Assembly (NCBI GenBank): GCA_963691655.1 | Contig: OY829329.1 | Location: 58,169,408-58,233,407 of the forward strand | Source: Toxonevra muliebris | Taxonomy: Eukaryota > Arthropoda > Insecta > Diptera > Pallopteridae | Direction of reading: 5' to 3' | Length of the DNA: 64,000 nt | In this document: positions 1 through 12,140 of the stretch, one piece after another | Layout of the letters: every line of letters begins with the position of its first letter | Position numbering within the stretch: the first letter of the stretch is position 1 | Made by a program: the position numbers and the translations under genes | The notes under the pieces: model-generated | What the model saw: the letters and a program-made list of their open reading frames with translations, nothing else | The model's database searches: none | What the model was told of the DNA's origin: nothing

Positions 1-1015
1 GCAAACATACTTACCGAAACTGAACTACCTACAGTCGAACTAAGGATCCAGCAACTAACCGCAAAACTTTTACCAAAACTATTAAGACCCACAGAGCATC
101 ATATACTCAAGAACATAGTCAAACTCGTTGTGCGCCGACAACCAAGGCTACCTTCTGCAATACATCATATTATAACCGCCGCAAAACCAATGGACATTGA
201 ATTTAAAATACATAAAAAATACACGCCCCGCTTCCCACTGTGGATGATCGACAAGCGGTCAAATTTCATTAACACCCTATCAAATCTTCCAAAAAATACC
301 ACCAACCCAAGCATGTATATCCAGCTATTTTACAACACAGTGGACCATTACAAAAATTGGAACTTATTTTTCACAGATGGTTCAAAGACTGCCACAAACA
401 CTGCATATGCAATAGTAAACAATAACAGTGAAGTGATAAAACTTGCTGCACTAGACAACATCCATTCCATCTTCACCAACAAAGCAGAGGCTATACTATA
501 CGCCGCAAACTATTGCAAGCATCTTAAAGGCAAACATATTATATGCTCCGACTCATTCTCCACAATAAACGCAATAAAAAACTCCACAAACTCAACTGAA
601 GCCATAATTAAAATACGCGACGTAATAATACAACATAATCACAAAATCAAAATTATGTGGATCCCCGGACACGTCGGCATACAAGGCAATACAGACGCCT
701 ATAATAACTCAACAAATATTCAACAAATCCGATCTACTAAACACAATAAATATATATTACAAGAAAAGAACACTGAATCAATGCAATAACAATTACAAAC
801 AAATAAGTACAGAAGGCACAGCACCATCATTTCCAACCACGACTCCCCGCTCACACCTCATAAAATTCCCCAGACTGAGACTTGGGCACACTCTTCTTAC
901 TCATAAACATATTTTTGAAAAGCAAAATCCACCCACATGCCAACTCTGCAACAACGGAACACTAACAGTTGAACACATCATCAAAAACTGCGATTTCATT
1001 AAAAACAAACCTTAA
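1..1015 (+). pseudogene. ORF2 C-terminus: RNase H and CCHC region, frameshifted
   Basis: The frame is open from base 1 to 789 and encodes the RT thumb and an RNase H domain. The acidic residues are visible in FTDGSKT, NKAEAILYA, CSDSFST and GHVGIQGNTDA. After the last Asp, about 32 bp present in copy 2 are deleted, removing the usual DAAAKYA segment; net indels keep the frame. The frame then stops at 787-789. A cysteine motif (CQLC...H...C, residues ending FIKNKP) resumes one frame over and stops at 1013-1015. The same +1 shift occurs in copy 2, so the source copy was probably already defective or uses a shifted frame. Confidence 0.75.
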
Positions 1016-1229
1016 AAAAATTAACCTAATCAATCAATTACAAATAGTAAACCAATCGAATATATCAAACACCATCATGTTACTAAAACTGCAATATCTT
1101 ACATTTAATTTTAAAAAAGAAGACAAGCTGGCCGAAGACCATAGCAGTCAGTGCCACTGCATAATAGTTTATATGTACAATTGTATTATATGTTTAAACT
1201 TTTAAAATAAATAAATAAATAAATTTTTT
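1..1229 (+). mobile_element. I-clade-like non-LTR retrotransposon, 3' part (copy 1)
   Basis: The window opens inside a non-LTR element that runs to an (AAAT)n/(TAAA)n tail at about 1206-1226. It matches the copy at 15152-16400 at nearly every base. Content in order: the end of the reverse transcriptase region, an RNase H domain, a CCHC-type cysteine motif and a short 3' UTR. An RNase H domain plus a short TAA-like tail is typical of I-like non-LTR elements. The 5' side and any target duplication lie outside the window. Confidence 0.85.
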
Positions 1230-2309
1230 GAAAAACAAAAAAAGTGAAACAATTTTAATTTTATCAAAGACAAAAATAATATAAGATATCTATTTTTAAA
1301 TACACACGCTAATTGTGTATTGAATTGAAACTGTATCTTCGGCAGACATCATGTATATTTTCTTATATATATATTTTTTTACTATAAGCAAGAAACCTGT
1401 GCCGTGCGGCTTACAGTCAACTTCGCGCCGCCGCTTTGTTTTTACTTGCTACCGGCCGTGATTTATCGGCTAAGCCGTACTCACTGTATAAATGAACGAC
1501 AAACTTCATAATATGAATTGAATAACATTAAACAGATAAATTTGCTTATAATAGGATTGTTTAAAATATTATATTCGAGTATTTTTATATCAGCCGCCGA
1601 AACAAAAGAAAATATCGGCTACCAGCCACCGCCTAAAAATCACCAAACCGCAGATAAATAAAAATAGACGGCGCAAATCTTTTGAGACAACATGTTGACC
1701 CGAAAATGGATGATGGAAAAAATGGCGTCGAAATGCCAACAGCTCCACGGAGCGAAAATTCACTGGAACCCATTCAGAAGACACACACGCCACAGTTGCG
1801 CAACAGCTGTACCTTCTGAATGCACCCAATGTCTAGAAATTAAGGAAAAGCTCATTTCTAAAAACAAAACAAAAATGGGCATGACAAAAAAAATTATCTT
1901 AGTTATTCTAAAAAAAATTACTGCATGGACAGTAAATGCCACTTTTTGAGTAGAAAATAACTAATCCATAAGACTAAAGCATATTGGACTAGTGGGAATG
2001 GTATTTCTAGTTTAAGTAAATTTGCAAAAATGGAGTATCTTGTGAGCTATAATATTTAATAGTGATATTGAATGAAACAGTTCAATAATTCGAAAAGTAA
2101 AAAAAAATGGTTATAAATAGAGTTTTTAATCTCCACAGGCTAAATTATCAAAAGGATGGCGACTGACTAGGCCAACGATTCTTTCCCGCCAATAAGGAGG
2201 ACTCAGTCCTTTTGTTACACAAGATAAGTATTAGCAGGTGCCTATATTCTAGCTATCGTGGTCACCACGAAAAGGTAAAAAATTTAAAAGTTCTTTTGGG
2301 CAGCCTATA
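1230..2309. other. Intergenic, no gene recognised
   Basis: AT-rich sequence. Short open frames on both strands around 1590-1949 have no recognisable domain and overlap each other, so I treat them as chance. A somewhat GC-richer patch lies near 1395-1480. Confidence 0.6.
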
Positions 2310-2492
2310 CAGACCATCATAACCCCACCATCTTATTTCGGACCATCATAATAAAAAATCATTTTAACCTAAACCATCCTAACGCAAATAATCCTAACTA
2401 AGACTATTTTTGTCCCGATCGTTATAACCAAGATCATCCTAACCCAAACCATTCTAATCCAGGCCGTCCTAGCCCACACCATTATAATCCAG
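2310..2492. repeat. Degenerate minisatellite, about 14-15 bp unit
   Basis: Repeated variants of ACCATCCTAACCCA occur about a dozen times (for example near 2311, 2340, 2372, 2434, 2456 and 2475). Units are diverged and spacing varies from about 12 to 20 bp. No coding content is seen. From 2493 to 2837 there is only AT-rich unique sequence. Confidence 0.7.
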
Positions 2493-2837
2493 TATATCCC
2501 GAGTGGATGAGAATTGCTATCGCTTAAGGGGGTGTAATGAATTAGAAGGTTGAAAAGAAGCGTTTTTTCGTGATTTTTTTTAGAAGAGAAAACAAGAAAT
2601 GAACTAAACGTTTTTAGCTCACTTAGAAAAGAATTTAATACCGATGAAATGGTTCGATTCTATAGATCGTTTAGTTTTTTAACAATCACACCTGCCAATT
2701 TAAAAAATTGATCAAAATAAAAACTGTAAAAAACGCATTTCAAAAGATGTGTATGCTCCAAGAATCTGGGCAAAACTAACCGTTGATGATGCCTTTGTAA
2801 CTTTGTAAATAAATTCTTGAATAGTATATCTACATAT

Positions 2838-3897
2838 CAGGGCCGTAGCCAGAAATTTTTTTCAGGGGGGGATTTTCATTCAAAGAAAATATTCATAAAT
2901 AATTGTTATCAAACTGATTTTTAAATACAATAAATTAAATCGATGATACATTTGATGGACCCTCTAAAATCAAAATTTTAGGAAAAATTTTCCGATTTTT
3001 TTTAATCTTAACCTCAAAAAAATGGCCAAAGTAACAAAAAATTCCCAGAATAATCAAATTAAATTTTTTCAAATAAATATTATTCAATGTGCTAGTGCAT
3101 TTTTTTTATCATGAGGGACATAATTTCATTAAGTCATTGACTTCCCACTACTGATGATGTACCCAACCTCAAAAAAATTACCAAAAATAGTAGAGGCTCA
3201 TTTTTTTCAAATGATCATCATTGGGAATTTGAGCCATTATCAATGACAAGGAACCCGGATGAGGTTGGCTTATATTCCCTAAATTCGTGAAGTCACAGCA
3301 TTGAAAGGGATCTTTCTAGTCGTGGTGCTCTGAGCAATAATGCGTTAAAGAATTAATTATATTTGAAGATGGGTTTTGCTAATAAGATGTAGTTTTTGTG
3401 AAAGAATTTTTCACGTTGAACACGAATCTGAGGTCAAAAACTTCCCATCATGTCAAGTTTTGGGAAAAAAAATGGGGTTCAAGCAAGTCTTATTTTACAA
3501 GGATCCGATAATTTTTTCTATTTTTATTAATTTTTAAACTTTTCAAACTAATTCAGGACGAAACCTTAAATCAAAAACAGTTACTGACCCAGAAAAACTA
3601 TGAATGCAGGAGTGCTCAGTATCAACTTCTCTTTTTGAATATGTAGTCAAACCTCATGTCGAAGAAAAGAAATCGGATTTGATCGCATGTGTAACTAAGA
3701 TTTCAAATTTATTTTTTATATTTGAATTTTTAGAAAAAAAAAATCCATGGAAGTAAAAAATTTCGTTAAATAGATTTTATTTTGATTTTTTTTTTCCATC
3801 CATTGGCAATTAATCTCAAAACTTAGAATAAAGTTTCCACATTTCTGGGGGGGGAGGGGGTCAGAACCCAAAACCTCCCCCCCTAAAAACGGCCTTG
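2838..3897. mobile_element. hAT-like non-autonomous DNA transposon (copy 1)
   Basis: The 1060-bp element begins CAGGGCCGTAGCCAG and ends ACGGCCTTG, imperfect terminal inverted repeats with G-rich and C-rich subterminal runs. It is flanked by a perfect 8-bp direct repeat CTACATAT (2830-2837 and 3898-3905), the target-site length of hAT elements. No transposase reading frame is visible. A second, inverted and truncated copy lies at about 45640-46307. Confidence 0.85.
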
Positions 3898-4251
3898 CTA
3901 CATATCCATTTAAATAATAAAAAAAACGAATTTTTTGGACTTTCTATTAAAGGGCATTTCCCACAAAAAAATCAAAATTTAAACAGCATATTCATATTTA
4001 TAACTATGGAAGTTTTAACTGACAAGTTTCACATAAAGACTCAAGTTGACCATATGCATATTAACCAGCGAATCCAGGGAGGCAGCGCTTTGATTAATAT
4101 CCCATCCCTTATGGTCGTTGTTTCTGCAGTAAGCTACTTTTAAATGAACGAGAAATCTGAAATTTTATTTCGGCCATCTATTCTCTTTTTGAAATCTTCT
4201 ATAAATTGATTTTTTAATCGGCCACTGATGCTCATTTCAAAGAAAATAAAT

Positions 4252-4330
4252 AAAAATAAATGAAAATCCCCTGAAGAAGGCCTAAAATTTACGCCAAAAC
4301 GTTGGGAAAAAAGTAAGAAATAGTTAACTA
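4252..4330 (+). other. Possible decayed hammerhead-like / Penelope-type remnant
   Basis: The motif CCTGAAGAAGGCC followed within 20 bases by CGCCAAAACGTTGG resembles the CTGATGA - stem II - GAAAC core of hammerhead ribozymes found in Penelope-like elements. Two core positions differ from consensus, so it would be inactive if real. No reverse transcriptase or GIY-YIG sequence is nearby. The rest of 3906-5625 is AT-rich, with (TATG)n runs near 5100, and shows no gene. Confidence 0.25.
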
Positions 4331-5625
4331 TTTGCGTATGAAAATTTCGACCAAAAAGCCTGTCATTATAATCTGGTTAAAAATAAATGGTTTTAAAAAT
4401 GTGGGCGTGACAACTCATATGCAATGAAAATGTTATTAACTAAACTGCTTATAATTTTACTCAAACGAAATTATCGATTGACTTCAATAGCTACAGTTTT
4501 CGAAAAATTTCCTACATGAAAATCTATGATTCGGCGTACTCGACGTTTGGTTTGCTATCAAAGGGAACATTTTCCTCATATTAAAAATCGGTAGCAATTT
4601 AATAAATATTTGTTCACTAATATTTTGCATTCACTTTTCTGTTTATGTACATAACCGAACTTTGATGAAATAAACCAATTAATATTTCCTTCTGCGTTTT
4701 TTTTTTTTTTTTGTTTGTTTGTTGCTTTGATTTTATATAATGTTTACGATAATTTTATGCTGACAGCAGTAATTAAATGTAAATTGGTGTAGATATGCAT
4801 AAATATCTACATACATAAACGCACGTAGCTATGTATGTGTTTATGTGCTGATGCGTTGTATGCTAGTTAGTTGTACTGGCAGTACATACAAGTGTTTACT
4901 TACAACAATTACTCATGAATTAGCAAGCGGTACGGTACGGTATGGTTTATGTAGTATGAACATAGAACACAACGCCACCGCGCCGAAAACTTTAATGATT
5001 CAATTGAATGTGTATGTGTAATTTGAATTTAATACATTTGCCACTTGATGGGCGTGACAAGGAAAAGCCTTACGTGAACATATTGACATTTGTTTAATGT
5101 ATGTATGTATGTATGTGTGTAGTGAGCATAATGAGAATTTTGTCTCAAATGATATTTCAATATTGACATTTTGTCTTCTCATATAATTGCAAGCTTGTAA
5201 TAATTACTTGGATTAGAAATTAATTAAAGTTCCGCAAACGAGCATTAAAGCTGTACAATGTATGTATGTGTGTGTGAGAACGTATTCATGTACACATTTA
5301 ATTGCAACTCGAATTTATAGCGAGTTTGATAATTCCTATTTAATTTCTTATTCTTGTTATTGCTTTACTTACAATAAAATTATGCTCATTGTCTAAAGTC
5401 ACTTAACACCACTGACCTGATTGGCTAAACTACATAATTTATTGTAAACGTATTAAGAATATGTGCTGTTTAAGGCTGAAATATTCAAAACATTTTTTTT
5501 ACATTCCACAAAATTTTTATCCTACCTCGCTCGCAGCGATTCTCATCTGTCATGAGATTTTACACTAAGTATCCATAAGACTAACAGGAATTGGATCTAA
5601 ATATTAGCAGGAAGGAAAGTATTAA

Positions 5626-7065
5626 CCCTCTCAGGAGAAAGTGTACTTCCCGTGATGGGAAAAAATCGGGATGTTGATTTTCGTGTTCAGCGGTCTCCAA
5701 ATAGTCACAAAATATTTTTTCCGGATTTTTACCTGTCCAGGTTTAGCCGTACCCGATGTACACATGTGTGTACAAAAAAAATTTCAGGGAACTATTTTCA
5801 CCCAGGTAAAAGCCAGCGTTTCCCGTCTTCATATAGCTAAATTAGATTTTTTTTTTTCAAATAAATTGAATTTTATGTTCATTTTTGATATTTTATTATG
5901 AATTCTCTCAAAAACAAATTATATGCAATGTATGGAAATATCGAATATTTTATATAACTAGAAAAGGTCTTTATTTGTATCGAGTTCTATGATCACAGCC
6001 CTTACGGCGGCATCTGCTTGCAAACTTCTTGTTGCTGTGGTTTGGCCAATGATCCCCTACAGAGTATCTAACACTGTCATCAACCACTCGCTTCTTCGGT
6101 GCCGGCTCTGCGGAGTCTCTTTCGCTCGGTCGACCTCTTTTGTTTCTTTTAATGTCGGTTCCAGTGTAAATCAAAGCATTGGTGACCTCACTTTTAGACT
6201 CCAACAGATCCTTTTTGTCATCAGGATGTTTCTCTTTCCATAGAATTCACTGTAGAAACATTCAACATATGGTAAAAAATACGCATGTACGATCTGCGTT
6301 TCGTTGGATAATTTCGGTAAAGCGCCACCAGAGAGTAGATCTACGCCGCCTATTGATTGGTTGTATTCTTTAACAATTTCTGGCCTGTCGACTTTAATAA
6401 AGCACTTCGTTTTGCGGCAATAGCGATCAATTTTTTCTGCTTTTCCGATTTCCAACGAACTAAGGACACGTTGTTGTTCGAAGTGACATTGGACGACGTC
6501 GCTTTCAGCGTCAGATTGTTCAACCAGCTCTCGCATCTCTGCTAATTTATTTGCGAAAATTTGTTGATAGGAACGTAATGGATTATTATGAGCAGAATGT
6601 TGAAGAAAAGCGGAAGAAAAGCGCCAGAAAAAGCATGGAAATGGATAAAAAATGCTCATAAAGTGTCCACGTGTATATTCGCAAATTTTTCCCCGTTCTT
6701 CCGATTGTACACATATGTGCACAATAATCAACCACACACCGGAAACACAAGAACACTCCGATTCGACATAAGAAGGTTCCATTTATATCACAAATTTTTT
6801 TCTACTCACCTTTTTATTATTTAGTATTCTTAATGATTTTTTGAAATCGACGATTTTCGAAGACGAATAAAAAACCCGAGGCTGCCGCACAAAAATCACA
6901 ATAGTTTCGACAGTTATACTTCGATTGTAATAAAGCTAACACCAAAATAGAGAGGATAGAACAAGAAAATCGGTAATACCAAGGATGTGTAGCTAAAGTT
7001 TAAATTGAAGTCGAGAAAAATGTTCAAATTAACGTACACATACGTGTACGAAAATCCTGAGAAGG
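5626..7065 (-). mobile_element. piggyBac-like transposon, internally deleted
   Basis: The 1440-bp element lies between TTAA tetranucleotides at 5622-5625 and 7066-7069, the piggyBac target site. Its ends are inverted repeats: CCCTCTCAGGA on the left and TCCTGAGAAGG on the right. Near-palindromic GTACACATATGTGCAC-like motifs sit inside the element at about 5758, 6706 and 7034. Intact piggyBac elements are about 2.4 kb, so roughly 1 kb of the interior is missing. Confidence 0.88.
5971..6782 (-). pseudogene. piggyBac-type transposase remnant
   Basis: Two overlapping minus-strand frames (6171-6782 and 5971-6204) together carry the C-terminal part of a piggyBac transposase. The upper frame contains FIKVDRPEIVKEYN and GGVDLL, the conserved YN..GGVD block that carries one catalytic Asp; the second Asp expected three residues on is Ser here. 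The lower frame has the basic linker and the start of the C-terminal cysteine-rich region (HWP...CRRKGC). A frameshift near 6190 separates them, and the frame stops before the remaining cysteines. The middle DDE segment is absent. It is a dead gene. Confidence 0.75.
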
Positions 7066-7638
7066 TTAATATGTTTTCTTTTCGTTATAGTATAAGGTAT
7101 AAAACCTTAAACACTATGGAACAGTGAAATCAAGTTTGAACCCAAAAACAATGGAAACAATCAACAAATCTTTCTTGAAAACAACATAATTCAGAACATC
7201 CTTTTTCTTAAAAGTAAACAAGTTGGAAATCTAATACACGCACTGTGCTATTAAGACTAACGGGTCCAAGAGTTGTCAAACCTTCAGCACCCTCCCTTGA
7301 ACCCACTAGTGGTCATTAGTACAACGGTCTCCAGATTGAATTTGCTGCACCAAAAAACTATGGAAGCTGGGAAAATGAATAAGAAACTGCAACTTATTAC
7401 GCACCTCTCCTCCACCTTGCAACTATTATTATCTGATTGTTGTTGAGACTTTACAACTTCACATTAGTATGCATGAATTCTGATGCCAAGCCCAAATTTA
7501 AACTTTTTTAATGTTCAGTGACCTATAGTAAGGTTGTATGTTCCACATTTTGCTGGAACTTCTAAGTCCTCGTTTAATTAAAAGGATTTAAAAGACAATT
7601 ATTTAAAAAAAAAAAAAAAAATCACTTCAGAGAAGGTG

Positions 7639-8855
7639 CACCCAGAAAAATACTCATCTCTAGAACAAAGAAAAAGTTTCCTCAATTTAAATACACGAAA
7701 ATTTCTCTCGTTTATGTAAATTTTCCTCAAAATGAAGAAAAATGTGCTCCTTTCATGCAACCATGGTGTTCAATTTAAAGTAAGTTTTTTCTTCATTTTT
7801 GGAAATTTAATTGCGGTGCTGCCCACCAATTGAAATCAAATCCCAAGTTTCAATGAAATTGTTAAAACTAAAATTAAAGAAAAGTAAGATAAAAAAGTAA
7901 ATAAAACACAAGAAAATATGGGTGTAGCAAATGGGCATCTTCAAATATAATTTTTTTCTAAAACTTAGTCCTTACAACGCGTCTCTGCATAAAATTTTAA
8001 CTCAAGAGCTTTTATGAATTACTTGGTCTATTATTAACATAAATGCGCATGGAACAATGGACGTTCCCATAAACCTTTTTTTCCAAAATTTAGTCGCACC
8101 AGCATATAAAAATTCAAGCACTATTTGGCTGCAAAACAAAAGTATCAAAATACCATAAAAGAACAAATTACCTTATTTAGAATAAAATAAGGTGGCATCA
8201 TTAAACTTACATATTCTTTGTGCATAGAAAATGTAAGAAAGAGACGAATATACCAAAAATTTCGCGTACGCTTTGTTTTTCTTTTGAATTTTTAAGTCGG
8301 TGTCTCTATTTCAAGCAAAGTGGTTTGTGGCTATTGATATAATTTTTGAAAAAAAAATATATATATATATAAGGTGAAAAAAAAAAAAAATATATTCAAA
8401 AGATATAAATTTCAATAAAGTTCAATTTATAATTTTTTGGTGGCCCTAAGGATCTTTAGATCATTTCAAGGCGACGATGCCTGTAGTGTTTGTAAAAATA
8501 CGTATGAATGTAAACCTTAATTCTTATTAAAAATAAAATAGTAAATGAATACAAGTAAAAAAAACATGATTTCTATGCCTTTTTATTAAAACAACATTGT
8601 AGAAAACATTAAATAAATTGAGGATTTCTTTTCCAAAAAGTAAATTGACTTTAATCTATAGAAAATTATTCCTCAAACTGAGAAAAATTTTACATAAATT
8701 ATATACAATTTCTCATATTTGAAAAATATTTCCTCAACTCAAAGAAATTTTATATATCTAAATGAGGAAACCGTTTCTATGGCGCCAAATCATTCCCATT
8801 TTTCTTCAATTTGATAGACGTTTTTCTTTGAACCGAGCAAGTATTTCTCTGGGTA
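7639..8855. mobile_element. TIR element of unassigned family
   Basis: The left end ACCCAGAAAAATACT is matched in inverted orientation by AGTATTTCTCTGGGT at the right end. Similarity continues inward through GAACAAAGAAAAA on the left and TTTTTCTTTGAACC on the right. TTTCCTCAA-type motifs recur just inside both ends. TGCA lies close to each end but not at matching offsets, so the target duplication is uncertain. No transposase is recognised, and the interior is A/T-rich with a TA run near 8360. Confidence 0.55.
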
Positions 8856-11145
8856 TGCAAAAAGGTTAATTCTAAAATAAATATTTCACGAAAACTTTTC
8901 CCATAAGTCTCTAAACTCTCAGTTTTTATCAAAAGCAAACAAATTTTATCAAATATACCGAAAAAAAAAACGAAAATGGAAAACTTCAAACTCGCTTAAA
9001 ATAAAATTTAAGGCCCTATAGGCAATATATAGGAATAGAAAATGATAAAAAATTTATATCAAAAGTAATCTTTTAAGATGCCACAGCAGGCATTTTTTCT
9101 CCTAAACTAATTATCTAAGAATCTACTTTCAGAATTTATTATTTTTGAAAAAGCAGATTTTATTACAACTGTGTTTATCGTATTTTTTCTTTCAGTGTAC
9201 ATATATGTATCTTAACTTCTTTATAAGGACAAATTGGAGGGAAAAGTTAACACGACTTGACAAGGAAAACTCAAACCAATTTAAAAACTATTATTACGAT
9301 TAAGAATTAGGTTCCATTGTACCCTTGAGTGAACTTTCCTTAAATTTGCTATCTCTTTCGCTCGCTTTCACTTTATGAAAACAAGACGTTAGTGTTAATT
9401 ATCTATTTATTAATTAAATTCATATCGTCTTTTTGAAGATTTATATACTATGTATCTGCAAAAGGTATACTACAATCTTAAAACATTTTTGTGGTTACAA
9501 ATAAAACGAGAAGAATGACATACAAAAGTATTTACTAGGTAGCTACTTATTTATTGTAAGCATCACAAAAGCGTAAAATAAATTTCTTTTTGGGTTTCTG
9601 AGGTTTGTTTTTCCAAAAATCATTAGTTTGTAATAATAATAATAATAAGAATTACAAGTATTTTGTTGTTGTTATTGTTGTTTTTTTTTTTTGTTGGTTA
9701 GATTTGAAATACCATTACAAATAATTATGTGGAAAGTTTATATAATATACAAACTTTATAGTATTTTGTGAAATTTCTGTATTGAATATTTTGTGGTTTA
9801 TGATTGTATTAATTTTCCAAATAACTAAATTTACTAAACATTTAGTTAAATTGAAATTGGAAAGTTTTGGTTAAATACATACACACACAAACACAAATAT
9901 TATACTTGAATCCTTTTTGGTATATGTATTTCAGTATATTTAAAATAATTATTACACAAAGTAAAGATTTTCTGCTCATGGTATGGCAGCAACAATTTAC
10001 TGTCATAGTTCATAAGTATTCGTATTTATAGAACTATTTTATAACATTCAAGTTGAATTAAATTTAATTAGGCATAGTAATTTAATATTACAATTGGTTC
10101 ATTATTATTGTGGATTTGAGGATTTGGTTTCGCTTTTTGGGTTTTCAATTATTTAAGGAATTATGTTTTACTTGTGCAAAAACACGCAAAATATTTATGA
10201 CAATTAGTTGTATTCGTTTGTAGTATATGCAAATAGTCAGTCAGTGTGGGGAAGTCAGCGATTTTATGATAATTGCCAACTTTTGTATAAAATCCAATAT
10301 AATTGATTTTAATTGAATTTTATTACTTCTTGTAAAATCATTAAAGTTTGAGCGCAGTAAAATGAGTACTAATTGAAGAAGTTTCTCAACTCATTTCGGT
10401 CGAATGAAAATTTCTGGGAATGTTACTAAATAAATCATTAATTTTCTCTTAGAATTTGTTTAGCTATTTAGTTCAAACTAAATTTCGGCTTCATTAAATT
10501 TATGTTTCGTAAAGAATAACCACGCACGCACGCAAGAAGAAGAAATACATGGTGTAACGGTTAACCATTAAATTCATAGCATATGATATTGCATAATTTT
10601 AGGCCTACATTAATTTGTTTTCTTCTTTTTTTAATTTGGAATGCATCCAGCTGAATTAACTATTTCCAACATCCCTCTCACAACCCCCCCCCCCCCACCC
10701 CTTCTCTTTTCGATGGCCCGTTGATTTTTTCTAAGAAGAGCAAAGCTCTAGTTTACCTTTGTGCTATTTATATTCATATAACACATGTATAGTATAAAGT
10801 GTTTCATACTTTTTGGCTTACATTTAGTTATATACTTCTTTTGCTATGGAGCAGTTTTCTTTCCTTCTTGTAACGTGTAGGACCGTATTCATTGAGTGCT
10901 CGAAGGTGTAATTAGGCAAAAAACTGGCCGTTGCTGTTCGCTTCATGTGTGTTTAATTCACTCCAATCGTGTACGAGGTAGCTAGAGGCCTGCCATATAG
11001 TTTGCCTCTATATGTTTTTAAACTCTTTACATAAAGCTATTTATGTATTTTCAAGACTAGTCCACAGACCATGTCTCCTACAAACAAGGGCGAAGGTGAA
11101 ATCTCATCTTATAGAAAATCAGGCTATTGGAATGCTGAAGGTTAA
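8856..11145. other. Intergenic, no gene recognised
   Basis: AT-rich sequence with short homopolymers and a trinucleotide run (AAT)n near 9633. A C-run with CCCCACCCC lies at 10685-10700. No reading frame longer than chance and no domain was seen. The stretch 7066-7638, before the TIR element, is likewise empty. Confidence 0.6.
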
Positions 11146-12140
11146 GGCTGTTATTATGAGCTGCTTTCAACGTTCGATCTTCGTTGGTTATCGAAGATCG
11201 AATATCGAATGTATTATGAGCAGTGCAACCCTGTCGAAATTTTCGTTGCGCATAGAATTTTATGTCGAACGCAATTTTGCTTTCGATACGGTGCATGCTG
11301 AGTAATAATTGTTAAAAATTTAAGTATTTTGCTATTTCTTTTTACTTTCTGAGGACTAAAAACTACTTAATTTTAAACAGTTTTTGCAAATTTTTTGCAG
11401 GTTTAAAGTAGTAAACAACACATTGCAGTTATAGAAACTTGGATCATTGTTGGAAAGCAAATCCTCTGATTGCAAAGGGTATTTCCTCAAAAGTTCTATG
11501 CATCGAAGAAAGAACTAAATGGTTTAGGACAAACCAATAATTCCCGGCATTCCCCTTATTGAATTTTATTCATTATTCTGATAACACCACAGACACCGTA
11601 GGCTGAGCAAGTCCTAGAGTATTCTCATTCCCAATGCTTAGTTGGAAAGATCTCTAAGCACAAAATCGCAGAACGGCTGCCAATTTTAATATTTTTGGAA
11701 TTGATCTTGCTCATGTGCATTGCTTGAGCAGTTCATCTATAGTAGTCATCAAGTCCACAAACGCCTCCTTGATCAGTCGTAAATTCTGTAGAAATCTGTA
11801 CACGAATTTTGTAGATACCAAAGCTTTTTCGAAAGGCTGCCCTTAATCGTTTTCTACTTTTGGCCACTTTCATCAAGCTCTCATCCTCTTCCGATGAATC
11901 GTTGAACCATTATTTCTATTTTTTTCCTTATTTTTTCTACTTCATTTTTAAACAAATCGTATTTATTTTTCAAAATGACGATCAGCTGATAGAAATATAC
12001 TATCGTGAACAAGCCAAAATGAGCAAAATTCACAATAACGCTATTCTCTGTCGAAAGCACCTGATAATATCAAACTCAAATTCGTTCGATCAGGGCATCC
12101 GACTACAGCCGAAGATCGAACGCAGTTCATAATAAGGGCC
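11146..12140 (-). mobile_element. PIF/Harbinger-like DNA transposon
   Basis: The 995-bp element has ends GGCTGTTATTATGA and TCATAATAAGGGCC, 14-bp inverted repeats with two mismatches, flanked by the 3-bp repeat TAA (11143-11145 and 12141-12143). A TWA target and GGSC-type ends fit PIF/Harbinger. A hairpin-forming pair, CGATCTTCG and CGAAGATCG, lies just inside the left end. A transposase remnant on the minus strand supports the family. Confidence 0.8.
11590..11710 (-). pseudogene. Harbinger-type transposase fragment
   Basis: The minus strand encodes LKLAAVLRFCA, a TAG stop, then RSFQLSIGNENTLGLAQPTV in the same frame. This matches the N-terminal helix-turn-helix block of HARBI1-like transposases (LR..A.GSFQ..VGd..gisQ.TVS.V). 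The in-frame stop and the absence of a clear DDE region show it is inactive. The boundaries are approximate. Confidence 0.6.

Noticed and set aside
7265..7320. C-rich text ending CCCACTAGTGG, like one end of a hAT-like element
   Set aside because: No matching opposite end or target duplication was found.
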